A stretch of 30,987 nt of DNA from Dongia_A sp964542425 (GCA_964542425.1 CAZIUB010000082.1:1-30987), one strand, 5' to 3'. Positions 16,641 through 24,600 are shown, counted from the stretch's first letter. A program made the numbers and translations. Notes: a model not told the origin generated them from the sequence alone.

Positions 16641-17542
16641 GCCTTGACCTTCCCGCTCGTTTCGGAATCGGTCCATCCGTCCAGGAATCCGGCGGCCAGG
16701 ACCAATCCTCCGCCGATGGCCTGCCGCGGGCCAATTTCGCTTTCGCCAAGCATTGCCGCACTCCCGACACCGACGATCACTTCCGCCATGAACAGCATTG
16801 AGGCCCGCGTCGGCGATACCCGGGCCGCGCCCCAGAAGCTTAGTAACAGACCCGGGAGAACCCAAATGATTCCGATGGCCAGTATCACGAGCAGGGTGCT
16901 GGGCCATGAAATGCCCCCCCACGCCACCTCGCCCGGAAAGATTCCAGCAATAATGACCAGTCCGCCGATCAGCAAGGCAAAGGCATATTGGCTGAAGGCC
17001 TTATCGAGTTGGTCGATATTGCCTGAAACCCGCATCGCCACCAGCGCTGCCGCCCAGGCCAACCCCGCCACCAGCCCTGCCCATTCGGCGGCATCGTGCG
17101 GCAGCGGCATTCCGCCATCGCCACCGACCAGGACCCACATGCCCAACAGGCCCAATGCGACCGCCGAGGCCCGCCAGCGGCTGATCCTGGATTTGAGAGC
17201 GATGCGCTCCAGAATCGCGCTCCACACCGGATTCAAGTAAAAAAGGAGGATTACCATGGCAACGTCGCCATGGACAACGCCGACGGCATAGAGAACGTTG
17301 CATAGACCGGTGAAGGCGCCGATCAGGGTCAACAGGCGCCAGTGGCGCCGGAGCGCGCCCAATCCCCGGCGCAACGTCCATGGCGCCAGCACGAACGCCG
17401 GTATTCCATAGACCAGGAACGCGATCCAGGTTCCGGGCAAGCCGGCGTCGCGCACGACGTGGAGCGGAATCCACATGCTGCCCCAAAGGGCGGCGGAGAA
17501 AACGATCGCGGCACTTGGCAGCAGCGCTCCACCCGAATTCAT
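16637..17542 (-). CDS. DMT superfamily permease (EamA family)
   Basis: Inner-membrane transporter, 301 aa, about ten helices in two EamA repeats: the first from about residue 9 (AAIVFSAALWGSMWIPLHVV) and the second from about 155 (WAGLVAGLAWAAALVAMRVS). The last helix pair includes ASMLFMAEVIVGVGSAAML. Substrates of this family are very diverse (amino acids, metabolites, drugs). It overlaps both neighbours by 4 bases, so it is coupled to a PhnD-like binding protein upstream and a TusA-like protein downstream. Confidence 0.9.
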   Translation of the reverse strand: MNSGGALLPSAAIVFSAALWGSMWIPLHVVRDAGLPGTWIAFLVYGIPAFVLAPWTLRRGLGALRRHWRLLTLIGAFTGLCNVLYAVGVVHGDVAMVILLFYLNPVWSAILERIALKSRISRWRASAVALGLLGMWVLVGGDGGMPLPHDAAEWAGLVAGLAWAAALVAMRVSGNIDQLDKAFSQYAFALLIGGLVIIAGIFPGEVAWGGISWPSTLLVILAIGIIWVLPGLLLSFWGAARVSPTRASMLFMAEVIVGVGSAAMLGESEIGPRQAIGGGLVLAAGFLDGWTDSETSGKVKA

Positions 17543-18333
17543 TGCCTCTCCCCGGCGCCAGAAGCGGCCTCTTGCTCAAGGATGACATCATAGGCGCTGA
17601 GCGGCAGCATCGAAAATCCGTCCAGGAGCAATTGGTTGCGAACCTCGCTCAAGGCCGGATCGGCGCAGGCGGCCTGCAAGCCGTCGCGCAGCGGGCGCAG
17701 CGTTTTTTCATCGGCGCCAAGCCGCGTGATATAGGGAAGGGAAGGGGCCGGATCACTCCAACACAGGATGGAAAGGTCCTGAACTTCCCGGGGCGCAATT
17801 CGGCGCAGCAACTCGAAGGTCACGCAATCCGCCGCCGCTACATCAACTTGCCTCGCGGCTAATGCCCCCAGTGACGCCCGGTGCCCACCGGTCACGACAA
17901 TATCGCCCAGGAATCGCCTGGCCTCGCCGAAACCGCGCAGAGCGTGGCGCAGTACATTCCAGCCGGATTGCGAATCGAAGCCATTCACCGCCGCGCGTTT
18001 CCCGGCAAGTCCGGCCAGGTCGCGCAAACCCGAAGCCGCATGCGTCAAGATGACGCTGCGATAGGTAGCGCCGGCACAACCGGGCGCCCCGTAGCAGGGT
18101 GTCGCGGCCAAGCGGACTTGCCCGCGCAATTCGTGGGTCAGCGGGTAGCCGCAAGTCTGGCTGATGAACAAACCCGGTTCCCGCCAATGCGCGTAGAGCT
18201 CGCCGGGGATCGTCAATCGATCGGGAACATCCGCCATTCCCGAAAGCCGCCACCATCCGACCAGCCCATGCCACCAAACATCGGTGGCCTGCCGCAATTC
18301 CGGCAGATCGTACATGGGGAGCGATGCAATCAC
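17539..18333 (-). CDS. PhnD-like phosphate/phosphonate-type binding protein
   Basis: 264 aa, start GTG 18333. It begins MIASLPMYDLPELRQATDVWW, a signature of the PhnD/SsuA/transferrin-like group whose members often lack a signal peptide; none is seen here. Further motifs are LFISQTCGYPLT, TPCYGAPGCAGATYRS, LAGKRAAVNGFDSQSGWNVL, VTGGHRASLGALAARQVDVAAADCVTF, which fit a class II periplasmic binding fold. No ABC permease or ATPase is nearby. It instead heads an overlap operon with an EamA permease (shared bases 17539-17542) and a TusA-like protein, so a sensing or soluble-binding role is possible. Confidence 0.85.
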   Translation of the reverse strand: MIASLPMYDLPELRQATDVWWHGLVGWWRLSGMADVPDRLTIPGELYAHWREPGLFISQTCGYPLTHELRGQVRLAATPCYGAPGCAGATYRSVILTHAASGLRDLAGLAGKRAAVNGFDSQSGWNVLRHALRGFGEARRFLGDIVVTGGHRASLGALAARQVDVAAADCVTFELLRRIAPREVQDLSILCWSDPAPSLPYITRLGADEKTLRPLRDGLQAACADPALSEVRNQLLLDGFSMLPLSAYDVILEQEAASGAGERQ

Positions 18334-18341
18334 GGGAATGG

Positions 18342-19187
18342 CTAGAAGCTGACAGGGTCGGCGGCCATGCTGCCGGGCATCTGACGCACCCCGTCGCCAA
18401 TTTCGTAGCTATCTCCCTTGTCCGCGGTGAAGATGTGGCGGACCGTCTTCAGTCCTGTCGGTTGGTCGAGGGTTCCGGCGGCGATCGACCAGCGTTCGGC
18501 CTCGGCCGCCGCCCAGAACAGGCTGGAGCCGCAGCGGCCGCAAAACCCACGCCGCGCATCATCCGAGGAGGCATACCAGCGCAATTCCCGCTCGCCCTGC
18601 AATTCGATGTCTTGGACACGCGAAGCGGTAATGGGGGCGAAATGTCCGTGGCAGCGCCGGCATTGCCCGCAATGGCAGGTGACGCAGTCGCGCACCGAAC
18701 CGGTCAGCCGATAGGTGATCGCGCCGCAAAGACAGCGCCCCTTCAACACCCCTTGTCGCGCAATACTAGGCATTTCCGGTTCCGCGATCGGCTGGGCCTT
18801 ACCCGAGGATTCGGCGTAGCAGGGAACATTATCGCCGATGCGATAATAGTCGCCCTTGTGCGCGACCCAGATATGCGCGCCAAGGGAAAGCCCGGTCGGC
18901 GCATCGAGGATTCCCAGAACAACGTCAAGGGCGGCGCTGCCCTGCTCACGCCAGAACAGCTTGGCGCCACATTGCCCGCAGAACCCACGTTCGGCATCGG
19001 CCGAGGAAGCGTACCAACGGACATGTTCCATTCCCTCGACCCGCCACTTTCCCGCCGCCGCCGAGGTATGGGCTCCAAACGCCCCGTGCCAGCGTCGGCA
19101 CATGCCGCAATGGCATACTGTCGGCGGTGTTGCTCCACCCTCGATTGTGACCCGTACCGCCCCGCACAGGCATTGCCCACGAAGCAT
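18342..19187 (-). CDS. GFA/CENP-V-type zinc protein with two tandem domains
   Basis: 281 aa, start ATG 19187 with GAGGTGA upstream (a GTG directly before it at 19190 is an alternative). Two complete GFA folds are fused. Domain 1 has GQCLCGAVRV, CHCGMCRRWHGA, WYASSADAERGFCGQCGAKLFW and a terminal HIWVAHKGDYY. Domain 2 has GRCLCGAITY, CHCGQCRRCHGH, WYASSDDARRGFCGRCGSSLFW and HIFTADKGDSY. All zinc-binding cysteines are present in both. Family members are named after glutathione-dependent formaldehyde activation, but most have unproven function. Most are single-domain (about 130-150 aa); the double form points to internal duplication. It ends 9 bases before the PhnD-like start. Confidence 0.9.
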   Translation of the reverse strand: MLRGQCLCGAVRVTIEGGATPPTVCHCGMCRRWHGAFGAHTSAAAGKWRVEGMEHVRWYASSADAERGFCGQCGAKLFWREQGSAALDVVLGILDAPTGLSLGAHIWVAHKGDYYRIGDNVPCYAESSGKAQPIAEPEMPSIARQGVLKGRCLCGAITYRLTGSVRDCVTCHCGQCRRCHGHFAPITASRVQDIELQGERELRWYASSDDARRGFCGRCGSSLFWAAAEAERWSIAAGTLDQPTGLKTVRHIFTADKGDSYEIGDGVRQMPGSMAADPVSF

Positions 19188-19309
19188 CACTTCACCTCAC
19201 GATTTGCGACCATATTACCCGCCGGGAACATCTTCGGTCATAGAGCCGGGCAACACCATCTTGGCAAGCGGCGGCGGCTTGTCTATACAAGTTCGCGCCC
19301 CAAGGAAGC

Positions 19310-20284
19310 GTGCCCTTGACCGAGACCGCGATCATCATCCCACCCGCCATCGCCGGCCGAATTCCGGGCCGTCCGGCCATCGACTGGCCGACGATGGGTG
19401 TCGCCGCCCTCACCTATGCTTCTTTCCTGGTGCTGACCTGGAATTACACCTGGCTGGCGTGGTGGATCATCTGGCCCTTGGGCGCGATCACCGTCACCCT
19501 GCAGGGTTCCTTGCAGCACGAGGCCACGCACGGCTATCCGACCAAATGGGAATGGGTCAATTCCTGGATCGTCGGCTGGGCGCTATGGCTTTGGCTGCCC
19601 TATCTCGATTATCGCAATACCCATCGGATCCATCATATCGATTCGCGCCTGACCGATCCACGCCTGGACCCGGAATCGAATTACCTGACCCCGGAAATGA
19701 TCGATCGGATGTCGCCGGCGCATCTCTTGTTGCGCAAAGCAATCGCGACGCTTGGCGGACGGATGATCCTGGGCCCCGCGTATTTCGCGTTTCTGGCCTG
19801 GCAGCGCGGAATGAAGGGGATAGTTGCCGGCGATCCGGCTGCGATCAAGGCCTGGTCGTGGCACCTGGCGGCCTCAGCGCTGGTCCTCTATTGGGCGATC
19901 GGGGTCTGCGGCATACCGCTATGGGCCTATGTCCTGTTCTTCGCCTATCCGGGAACCTCGCTCACCGTCCTGCGTTCCTTCGCGGAGCACCGCGCCATCG
20001 AGGATGCGGAGCAACGCACCGTGATGTGCGAGGCCGGCTGGTTCTGGAGCGCGCTTTTCCTGAACAACAATTTGCATAAGGCCCATCACGACGCGCCCGG
20101 ATTGGTTTGGCACCAAAGGCCGGCCAAGTACCGGCGCGAGCGCGATAGGCTGCTGGCGCTAAACGGTGGTTACCGGTTTCCCGGCTACGGCGTGCAATTC
20201 GCCAGATACTTTTTCCGCGCCAAGGAACCCTTGCGGCATCCCTTCGCGCATGGAACCGAAAGATCAATCCCCGGCGCCTATTGA
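19310..20284 (+). CDS. Membrane fatty acid desaturase / carotenoid-hydroxylase-like protein
   Basis: Integral membrane diiron enzyme. 324 aa, start GTG 19310 with AAGGA a few bases upstream. The three histidine boxes are present: HEATH (residues 70-74), HRIHH (105-109) and HKAHHD (from 256). Hydrophobic helices lie at about 30-55 and 160-210. The pattern fits the fatty acid desaturase / beta-carotene ketolase superfamily; the substrate cannot be assigned. The 3' end overlaps the convergent queG by 21 bases. Confidence 0.88.
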   Translation: MPLTETAIIIPPAIAGRIPGRPAIDWPTMGVAALTYASFLVLTWNYTWLAWWIIWPLGAITVTLQGSLQHEATHGYPTKWEWVNSWIVGWALWLWLPYLDYRNTHRIHHIDSRLTDPRLDPESNYLTPEMIDRMSPAHLLLRKAIATLGGRMILGPAYFAFLAWQRGMKGIVAGDPAAIKAWSWHLAASALVLYWAIGVCGIPLWAYVLFFAYPGTSLTVLRSFAEHRAIEDAEQRTVMCEAGWFWSALFLNNNLHKAHHDAPGLVWHQRPAKYRRERDRLLALNGGYRFPGYGVQFARYFFRAKEPLRHPFAHGTERSIPGAY

Positions 20285-21388
20285 CCATTCCCATTCCTGG
20301 AGCACGTCGGAATCGGTTTCGCGGACGATGTGGCGCTGGCGCAAGGCGTGGAGTTTTTCCCGATCCAGCAAGCGCGAAAGCGCCCAGATCGCGGCCCCGC
20401 GCACCAAGGGCGACGGATCGGCAAGATGTGGGCGCGCGCAATCGGCGAGATCGGCCTGCCCGCTGTTGCCGATCGCAATGAGCACGTTGCGCAGAAACCG
20501 ATCGCGCCCAAGCCGCTTGATCGGCGATCCCGAAAACATCCGGCGGAACCCCGCATCGTCCAGCGTCGCCAGGGACCCGAGCCCCGGTCGGACCAGATCG
20601 GCGCGTGGCTGGAAGTCGGCTTCGTTGGCTGTGCGCGCGAATTTGTTCCAGGGGCAGATGGCCAGGCAATCGTCGCAGCCATAGATGCGGTTCCCGATCG
20701 GCGCGCGAAGCTCGCGCGGGATCGGTCCCTTGTGCTCGATCGTCAGATAAGAGATGCAGCGCCTCGCATCCAGCCGGTAGGGAGCTGGAAAGGCCTGCGT
20801 CGGACAGATGTCGAGGCAGCGCCGACATTCGCCGCAATGATCGGCCTCAGGATTGTCGGGCGGCAGTTCAAGGGTCGTGAAAATCTCGCCCAGGAACAGC
20901 CACGATCCAAGCTCCCGCGAAACCAGATTGGTGTGCTTGCCCTGCCAACCGATGCCGGCCTGGGCCGCCAAGGGTTTCTCCATCACCGGGGCGGTATCGA
21001 CGAAGACCTTGACCTCGGCCGCGAAATTCTCCGCGATCCAGTGCGCCAGCACCTTCAAGCGTTTCTTCAGCGTGTCGTGGTAATCTCTATTGCGGGCATA
21101 GACCGATATGTTGCCCGAGCCGGCATGGCCGAGCCCATCCAGGGGATCCTCCCCGGGGCCATAATTCAATCCAAGCGCGATCACCGAGCGGGCCTGCGGC
21201 CACAAGACCTGGGGATCGCCGCGCCGTGTTGCCTTGTCCTTGAGCCAGCCCATGTCACCGTGATGGCCGGCGGCGAGGAACCCGGATAGGCCGGCCTTGA
21301 TCTCGGCCCCAAGCTCGGCCCTGGCCATGCCGATCGCATCGAAGCCAAGGGCGAGCGCCCGATCGCGAATGGTCGAACGCGGGTCCAT
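20264..21388 (-). CDS. queG: Epoxyqueuosine reductase QueG
   Basis: Cobalamin- and 4Fe-4S-dependent enzyme making queuosine from epoxyqueuosine in tRNA, the last step of the pathway. 374 aa, start ATG 21388 (a TTG lies two codons earlier). Motifs: GFDAIGMARAEL, GDMGWLKDKATRRGDP, DTAPVMEKPLAAQAGIGWQGKHTNL, then two cluster-binding blocks, CGECRRCLDICPTQAF and GCDDCLAICPWNKFA, followed by a HEAT-like C-terminal region (LADPSPLVRGAAIWALSRLL). It is the last of four queuosine genes on this strand, 18 bases after queF. Confidence 0.96.
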   Translation of the reverse strand: MDPRSTIRDRALALGFDAIGMARAELGAEIKAGLSGFLAAGHHGDMGWLKDKATRRGDPQVLWPQARSVIALGLNYGPGEDPLDGLGHAGSGNISVYARNRDYHDTLKKRLKVLAHWIAENFAAEVKVFVDTAPVMEKPLAAQAGIGWQGKHTNLVSRELGSWLFLGEIFTTLELPPDNPEADHCGECRRCLDICPTQAFPAPYRLDARRCISYLTIEHKGPIPRELRAPIGNRIYGCDDCLAICPWNKFARTANEADFQPRADLVRPGLGSLATLDDAGFRRMFSGSPIKRLGRDRFLRNVLIAIGNSGQADLADCARPHLADPSPLVRGAAIWALSRLLDREKLHALRQRHIVRETDSDVLQEWEWSIGAGD

Positions 21389-21406
21389 GGTCAATGGCGG
21401 ACGCGC

Positions 21407-21874
21407 CTAGCCGCGGCCGCGATAGGGCGCCACTTCCTGGGGCGGAATCCAGACCTCCTTTGGCGCGGAACCGGTCTGGAAGAAGACATCGATGGGCATA
21501 CCGCCACGCGGATACCAATAACCGCCGATGCGCAGCCATCGCGGGTCGAGGCGGGCCTGAAGTTTCTTGGCGATGTCGATAATGCAGGCCTCGTGGAAGG
21601 CGCCGTGATTTCGGAACGAGCCCAGATAGAGCTTCAGTGATTTCGATTCCACGAGCCACGCATCGGGAATGTAATCGATCACCAGATGCGCGAAATCCGG
21701 TTGCCCGGTCATCGGGCACAGCGAGGTGAACTCCGGCGCCGTGAAGCGCACGACATAGGCGGAATCGGTGTGCGGATTTTTCACCCGCTCGAGGATCGCC
21801 TTTTCGGGCGAGGCGGGAAGCCGGCTCCTGGCCCCCAATTGGGTCAGATTTTTGTGGATGTTCTTGGCCATCAT
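21407..21874 (-). CDS. queF: NADPH-dependent preQ0 reductase QueF (unimodular type)
   Basis: Reduces 7-cyano-7-deazaguanine (preQ0) to preQ1. 155 aa, a single T-fold domain. The catalytic cysteine is in FTSLCPMTGQPDF; the QueF-specific ESKSLKLYLGSFRNHGAFHE follows, and the C-terminus has the WYPRGGMPIDVFF strand. The start may be either ATG of the pair at 21869-21874. It lies 26 bases after tgt and 18 before queG. Presence of queF means the organism makes or takes up preQ0, not only preQ1. Confidence 0.96.
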   Translation of the reverse strand: MMAKNIHKNLTQLGARSRLPASPEKAILERVKNPHTDSAYVVRFTAPEFTSLCPMTGQPDFAHLVIDYIPDAWLVESKSLKLYLGSFRNHGAFHEACIIDIAKKLQARLDPRWLRIGGYWYPRGGMPIDVFFQTGSAPKEVWIPPQEVAPYRGRG

Positions 21875-21900
21875 GTTGCCCCGGCTCTTTGGAGAAGGTA

Positions 21901-23025
21901 TCAACTCGGCGCGTTGCCCTCGTTCGCCAATTGGCCCAGCAAGATTTGGGCACGCCTAGCCAATTGTCCCGCTTCGATGGAAGCGCGCAGATCGGCCATC
22001 AATTCCTGATAATAGTGCAGATTGTGCCAGGTCAACAGCATCGCGCCCAGGATTTCCTTGGCCTTCAGCAGGTGATGCAGATAGCCCCTGGCATAGGATC
22101 GGCACGCGGGGCAGGCGCAAGCGTGGTCGATCGGTCCCTTGTCGGTCGCGTGACGGGCATTGCGCATGTTGAGTTCGCCCCAGCGCGTGAACGCCATCCC
22201 CGTCCGCCCTGCCCTCGTCGGCAGCACGCAATCGAACATGTCGATGCCGCGAATGACGGCACCGATGATGTCCTCGGGCCGGCCCACGCCCATCAGATAG
22301 CGGGGCTTGTCCGCGGGCAACAGATCGGGCAGGTAATCCAGGATCCCAAACATCGCCTCCTGCCCCTCGCCCACCGCGAGACCGCCGAATGCATGGCCGT
22401 CGAAGCCGATATCGACCAGGGCAGCGGCCGATTCCCGGCGCAGGTCTTCGTGGGTACCCCCTTGCACGATCCCGAACAGTCGATAGCCCGGGCGCTCGAT
22501 GAAGGCCCGACGCGACCGCACGGCCCAGCGCGTGGTGAGGCGCATCGAAAGCGCTGCCTCCTCGCTGGTCGCTGGGAATGGCGTGCATTCATCGAAGCAC
22601 ATGGTGATGTCGGCATCGAGCAGGCGCTGGATCTCGATGCTGCGCTCTGGCGTGAGCAAATGCTTCGATCCGTCGATATGGGAGCGGAACTCGGCCCCCT
22701 CCTCGCTCAAGTGCCGCAAATTGGTGAGCGACATCACCTGGAAACCGCCGGAATCGGTCAGGATCGGGCCCGGCCAGTTCATGAATCGGTGCAGGCCGCC
22801 GAATTCGGCCACGCGTTCAGCGCCTGGGCGCAACATCAGATGATAGGTGTTGCCTAGGATGATCTCGGCCCCGGTGGCGGCGACCGATTCCGGCAGCATG
22901 GCCTTGACCGTGCCAGCGGTTCCGACCGGCATGAAGGCAGGCGTGTTCACCGCCCCATGCAGGGTTCGCAGCCTTCCCCGCCTCGCGCTTCCGCTGGCGG
23001 CGAGCAATTCAAAGGCGGGCTCCAT
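21901..23025 (-). CDS. tgt: tRNA-guanine transglycosylase (bacterial Tgt)
   Basis: Exchanges guanine-34 for preQ1 in tRNAs with GUN anticodons. 374 aa from ATG 23025. Motifs: GAVNTPAFMPVGTAGTVKA, ILGNTYHLMLRPG, LTDSGGFQVMSL, FGIVQGGTHEDLR, GGLAVGEGQEAMF, the catalytic-Asp region DCVLPTRAGRTGMAFT, and the zinc site CACPACRSYARGYLHHL. The gap to upstream queA (118 bases) is filled by repeat copy B; in the absence of the repeat the two genes would lie close together, as in many genomes. Confidence 0.97.
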   Translation of the reverse strand: MEPAFELLAASGSARRGRLRTLHGAVNTPAFMPVGTAGTVKAMLPESVAATGAEIILGNTYHLMLRPGAERVAEFGGLHRFMNWPGPILTDSGGFQVMSLTNLRHLSEEGAEFRSHIDGSKHLLTPERSIEIQRLLDADITMCFDECTPFPATSEEAALSMRLTTRWAVRSRRAFIERPGYRLFGIVQGGTHEDLRRESAAALVDIGFDGHAFGGLAVGEGQEAMFGILDYLPDLLPADKPRYLMGVGRPEDIIGAVIRGIDMFDCVLPTRAGRTGMAFTRWGELNMRNARHATDKGPIDHACACPACRSYARGYLHHLLKAKEILGAMLLTWHNLHYYQELMADLRASIEAGQLARRAQILLGQLANEGNAPS

Positions 23026-23059
23026 CACCGGTACCCGCCTGTCGCTACACTGGTTGATC

Positions 23060-23176
23060 GAGCCAAATGACCGCGCCAGTACCCGCCGGCGGGTACTATC
23101 ATTGGGTCCACTGTGCCAACTTTCCTCGAAGCATCGCAACGTTTCATGTATCGCGCTTTCTCGAAGGTTTGCAGTG
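23060..23176 (-). repeat. Dispersed ~115-bp repeat, copy B, overlapping the queA 3' end
   Basis: Read on the minus strand it shows the same ordered blocks as copies A and C: AACCTTCGAGAA, CATGAAACG, GCGATGC, GAAAGTTGGCACA, ATGATAGTACCCGCC and a GTACTGGCG segment. It ends about 35 bases before the tgt ATG. The last ~9 codons and the stop of queA lie inside it (the TGA is within CATGAAACG). It is more diverged than A and C and lacks the perfect outer stem of A. Confidence 0.7.
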
Positions 23177-24328
23177 GGCGCGCTCCAGCAGCGTCGCATC
23201 GCCGTAGGAGAAGAACCGGTACCGGGCAGCGATGGCGTGGGCATAAGCCTCGCGCATGCGCGGGAGTCCCGCGAAGGCCGCGACCAGCATGAACAGGGTC
23301 GTTCGCGGCAGATGGAAATTGGTCATCAGCAATTGCGCTGTCCTGAACTTGTAGCCGGGTGTGATGAAGATATCGGTCTCGCCGGCGAAGGGGTGAATTA
23401 TTCCTTGCGCATCGGCCGCACTCTCCAGAAGCCGCAGCGAGGTGGTGCCGATGGTGACCAGGCGCCTATTGTTCGCACACGCGCGATTGATCGCGGTGGC
23501 GGTTTCGGCGGTGATCTCCCCATATTCGGCGTGCATCTTGTGTTCGGCCACGTTTTCGGATTTGACCGGCAGGAAGGTCCCGGCCCCGACATGGAGCGTC
23601 ACCTTGACCCAAGCGATGCCCTTTGCCTCGAGGCGCCGCATCAGGCCATCCGTGAAATGCAGGCCCGCCGTGGGGGCCGCGACCGCGCCCGGGTACTTCG
23701 CATGGATGGTCTGGTAATCCTCCTCATCCGAGGCCTCTATCGGTCGCAGCTTGCGGATGTAGGGCGGTAGCGGCATCGCGCCATGCCGCCCGAGTGCGGC
23801 CATCAATTCCGCGCCGCCGCGATCGAAGCGCAATACAACCTCGCCCTCCGCAAGCTTCTCCGTGACTTCGGCGGTGAAATCATCGGCCAGGTGAAGCACC
23901 TCTCCGGCCTTCAATTTCTTAGCGGGCTTGGCGAAGGCGGCCCACCGGTCGCGGACAAGACCAGATTTAACTTCAGTGTCATGCCCAGGATTGAGCCCTG
24001 CGCATTCCATGGATCGCCGGATCAAGTCCGGCGATGACAGTTCGGATTGCAATACTTTTTCAGGCAAACTGGGTTCTAGGCGCCGATGCAGGGTTATTTC
24101 CACCCCGACCCCGCCACGTCTGGCCGAAAGCTGGGCCGGGATCACCTTGGTGTCGTTGAAAACCAAGAGATCGCCCGCGCGCAACAATTCGGGCAGATCA
24201 GACACCAATCGGTCCGAACGCTCCGCGCCCACCACCAGGAGCCGCGCCGATTCCCGGGGCCTGGCCGGATGGGCGGCGATCAAACCGGGCGGCAGGTCGA
24301 AATCGAATTCGGCTGTTTGCATGGCCAT
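23144..24328 (-). CDS. queA: QueA, S-adenosylmethionine:tRNA ribosyltransferase-isomerase, with repeat-derived insertion and tail
   Basis: Transfers and isomerises the ribosyl part of SAM onto preQ1-tRNA, giving epoxyqueuosine. About 394 aa from ATG 24328 (ATG 24322 is equally possible). Family blocks: FDFDLPPGLIAAHPARPRES, DLLVFNDTKVIPAQL, the PTAGLHFT loop, VTLHVGAGTFLPVKSENVAEH, MHAEYG, GTTSLRLLES, and RFFSYGDATLLERA at the end. Two additions are unusual. First, about 42 codons (roughly 23951-24076) sit between LHRRL and DRWAAFAKPAKKL, where homologues have only a few residues; this DNA contains a palindromic repeat. Second, the last ~10 residues after LLERA come from repeat copy B, which supplies the stop codon. 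Without both, the length would be close to the normal 340-355. The frame is intact, so the protein may still work if the insert forms a surface loop. Confidence 0.94.
   Translation of the reverse strand: MAMQTAEFDFDLPPGLIAAHPARPRESARLLVVGAERSDRLVSDLPELLRAGDLLVFNDTKVIPAQLSARRGGVGVEITLHRRLEPSLPEKVLQSELSSPDLIRRSMECAGLNPGHDTEVKSGLVRDRWAAFAKPAKKLKAGEVLHLADDFTAEVTEKLAEGEVVLRFDRGGAELMAALGRHGAMPLPPYIRKLRPIEASDEEDYQTIHAKYPGAVAAPTAGLHFTDGLMRRLEAKGIAWVKVTLHVGAGTFLPVKSENVAEHKMHAEYGEITAETATAINRACANNRRLVTIGTTSLRLLESAADAQGIIHPFAGETDIFITPGYKFRTAQLLMTNFHLPRTTLFMLVAAFAGLPRMREAYAHAIAARYRFFSYGDATLLERAHCKPSRKRDT
23977..24039. repeat. Palindromic mini-element inserted in frame in queA
   Basis: The element is bounded by TGTCAT (23977-23982) and its inverse ATGACA (24034-24039). 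Its right half is a perfect hairpin, TCGCCGGA (24014-24021), loop TCAAG, TCCGGCGA (24027-24034); the left half, starting GCCCAGG, is a degenerate second hairpin. Repeats of this form (bipartite, ending GGCGATGACA) are common between genes in many alphaproteobacteria, to my recollection. Here it and about 60 flanking bases lie within an open reading frame and add about 42 codons, comparable in kind to Rickettsia palindromic elements in proteins. Confidence 0.75.
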
Positions 24329-24338
24329 TGCCGAGACG

Positions 24339-24367
24339 TATATAGGCGGCTCGTGCCAACCTGCGAA
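24339..24367 (-). promoter_or_regulatory. Candidate queA promoter, with -35 in repeat copy C
   Basis: On the minus strand, TTCGCA (24362-24367), 17 bases, then TATATA (24339-24344). The predicted start is only a few bases from ATG 24328 or 24322, so the message would be nearly leaderless. The -35 lies inside repeat copy C, implying that the repeat contributes to expression of queA. The call is based only on hexamers. Confidence 0.35.
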
Positions 24368-24465
24368 AATGTCTGAACCATGAAGCGCTCCGATGCCTCC
24401 ACGATAGTTGGGCGACATGTTACCAGATGATAGTACCCGCCCGATTGCACTGGCGGAGTCAAATT
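24353..24465 (+). repeat. Dispersed ~115-bp repeat, copy C
   Basis: It begins GTGCCAACCTGCGAAAA and continues CATGAAGCGCTCCGATGC, CACGATAGTTGG, ACATGTTAC, GATGATAGTACCCGCCCG and GCACTGGCGGAGTCAAAT. It matches copy A block for block (for example both have CATGAAGCGCT and ACATGTTAC) and copy B at ATGATAGTACCCGCC. It lies in the intergenic region between queA and the divergent transporter yhhQ, directly ahead of palindromes T1 and T2. Confidence 0.8.
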
Positions 24466-24475
24466 TCCGAATTGG

Positions 24476-24525
24476 CTAGTGTTCCGCAACCGACATTCCG
24501 CTCCCGGCATGCCGGCCCGGAACAC
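24476..24525 (+). repeat. Palindromic repeat T1, copy 1
   Basis: CTAGTGTTCCG (24476-24486) pairs with CGGAACAC (24518-24525), and an inner palindrome CCGGCATGCCGG lies between. The minus strand of 29307-29361 reads nearly the same: CTAGTGTTCCG, then (T)AACCGACATTCCGCTC, ending CGGAACACTAG. The right CTAG has been lost here (AAAC instead). Confidence 0.85.
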
Positions 24526-24545
24526 AAACAAACGGGAATGGCATA

Positions 24546-24600
24546 TGTTGTGGTTCCAACGGGATTGATTGGGAATCAAATGTTGGAACCACAATACTAG
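24546..24600 (+). repeat. Palindromic repeat T2, copy 1
   Basis: TGTTGTGGTTCCAAC (24546-24560) and GTTGGAACCACAATA (24582-24596) form an arm pair of about 15 bp with one mismatch, followed by CTAG (24597-24600). The centre carries a second palindrome, TTGATTGGGAATCAA. The inverse occurs at 29090-29144. It sits 44 bases ahead of the yhhQ start. Confidence 0.85.
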
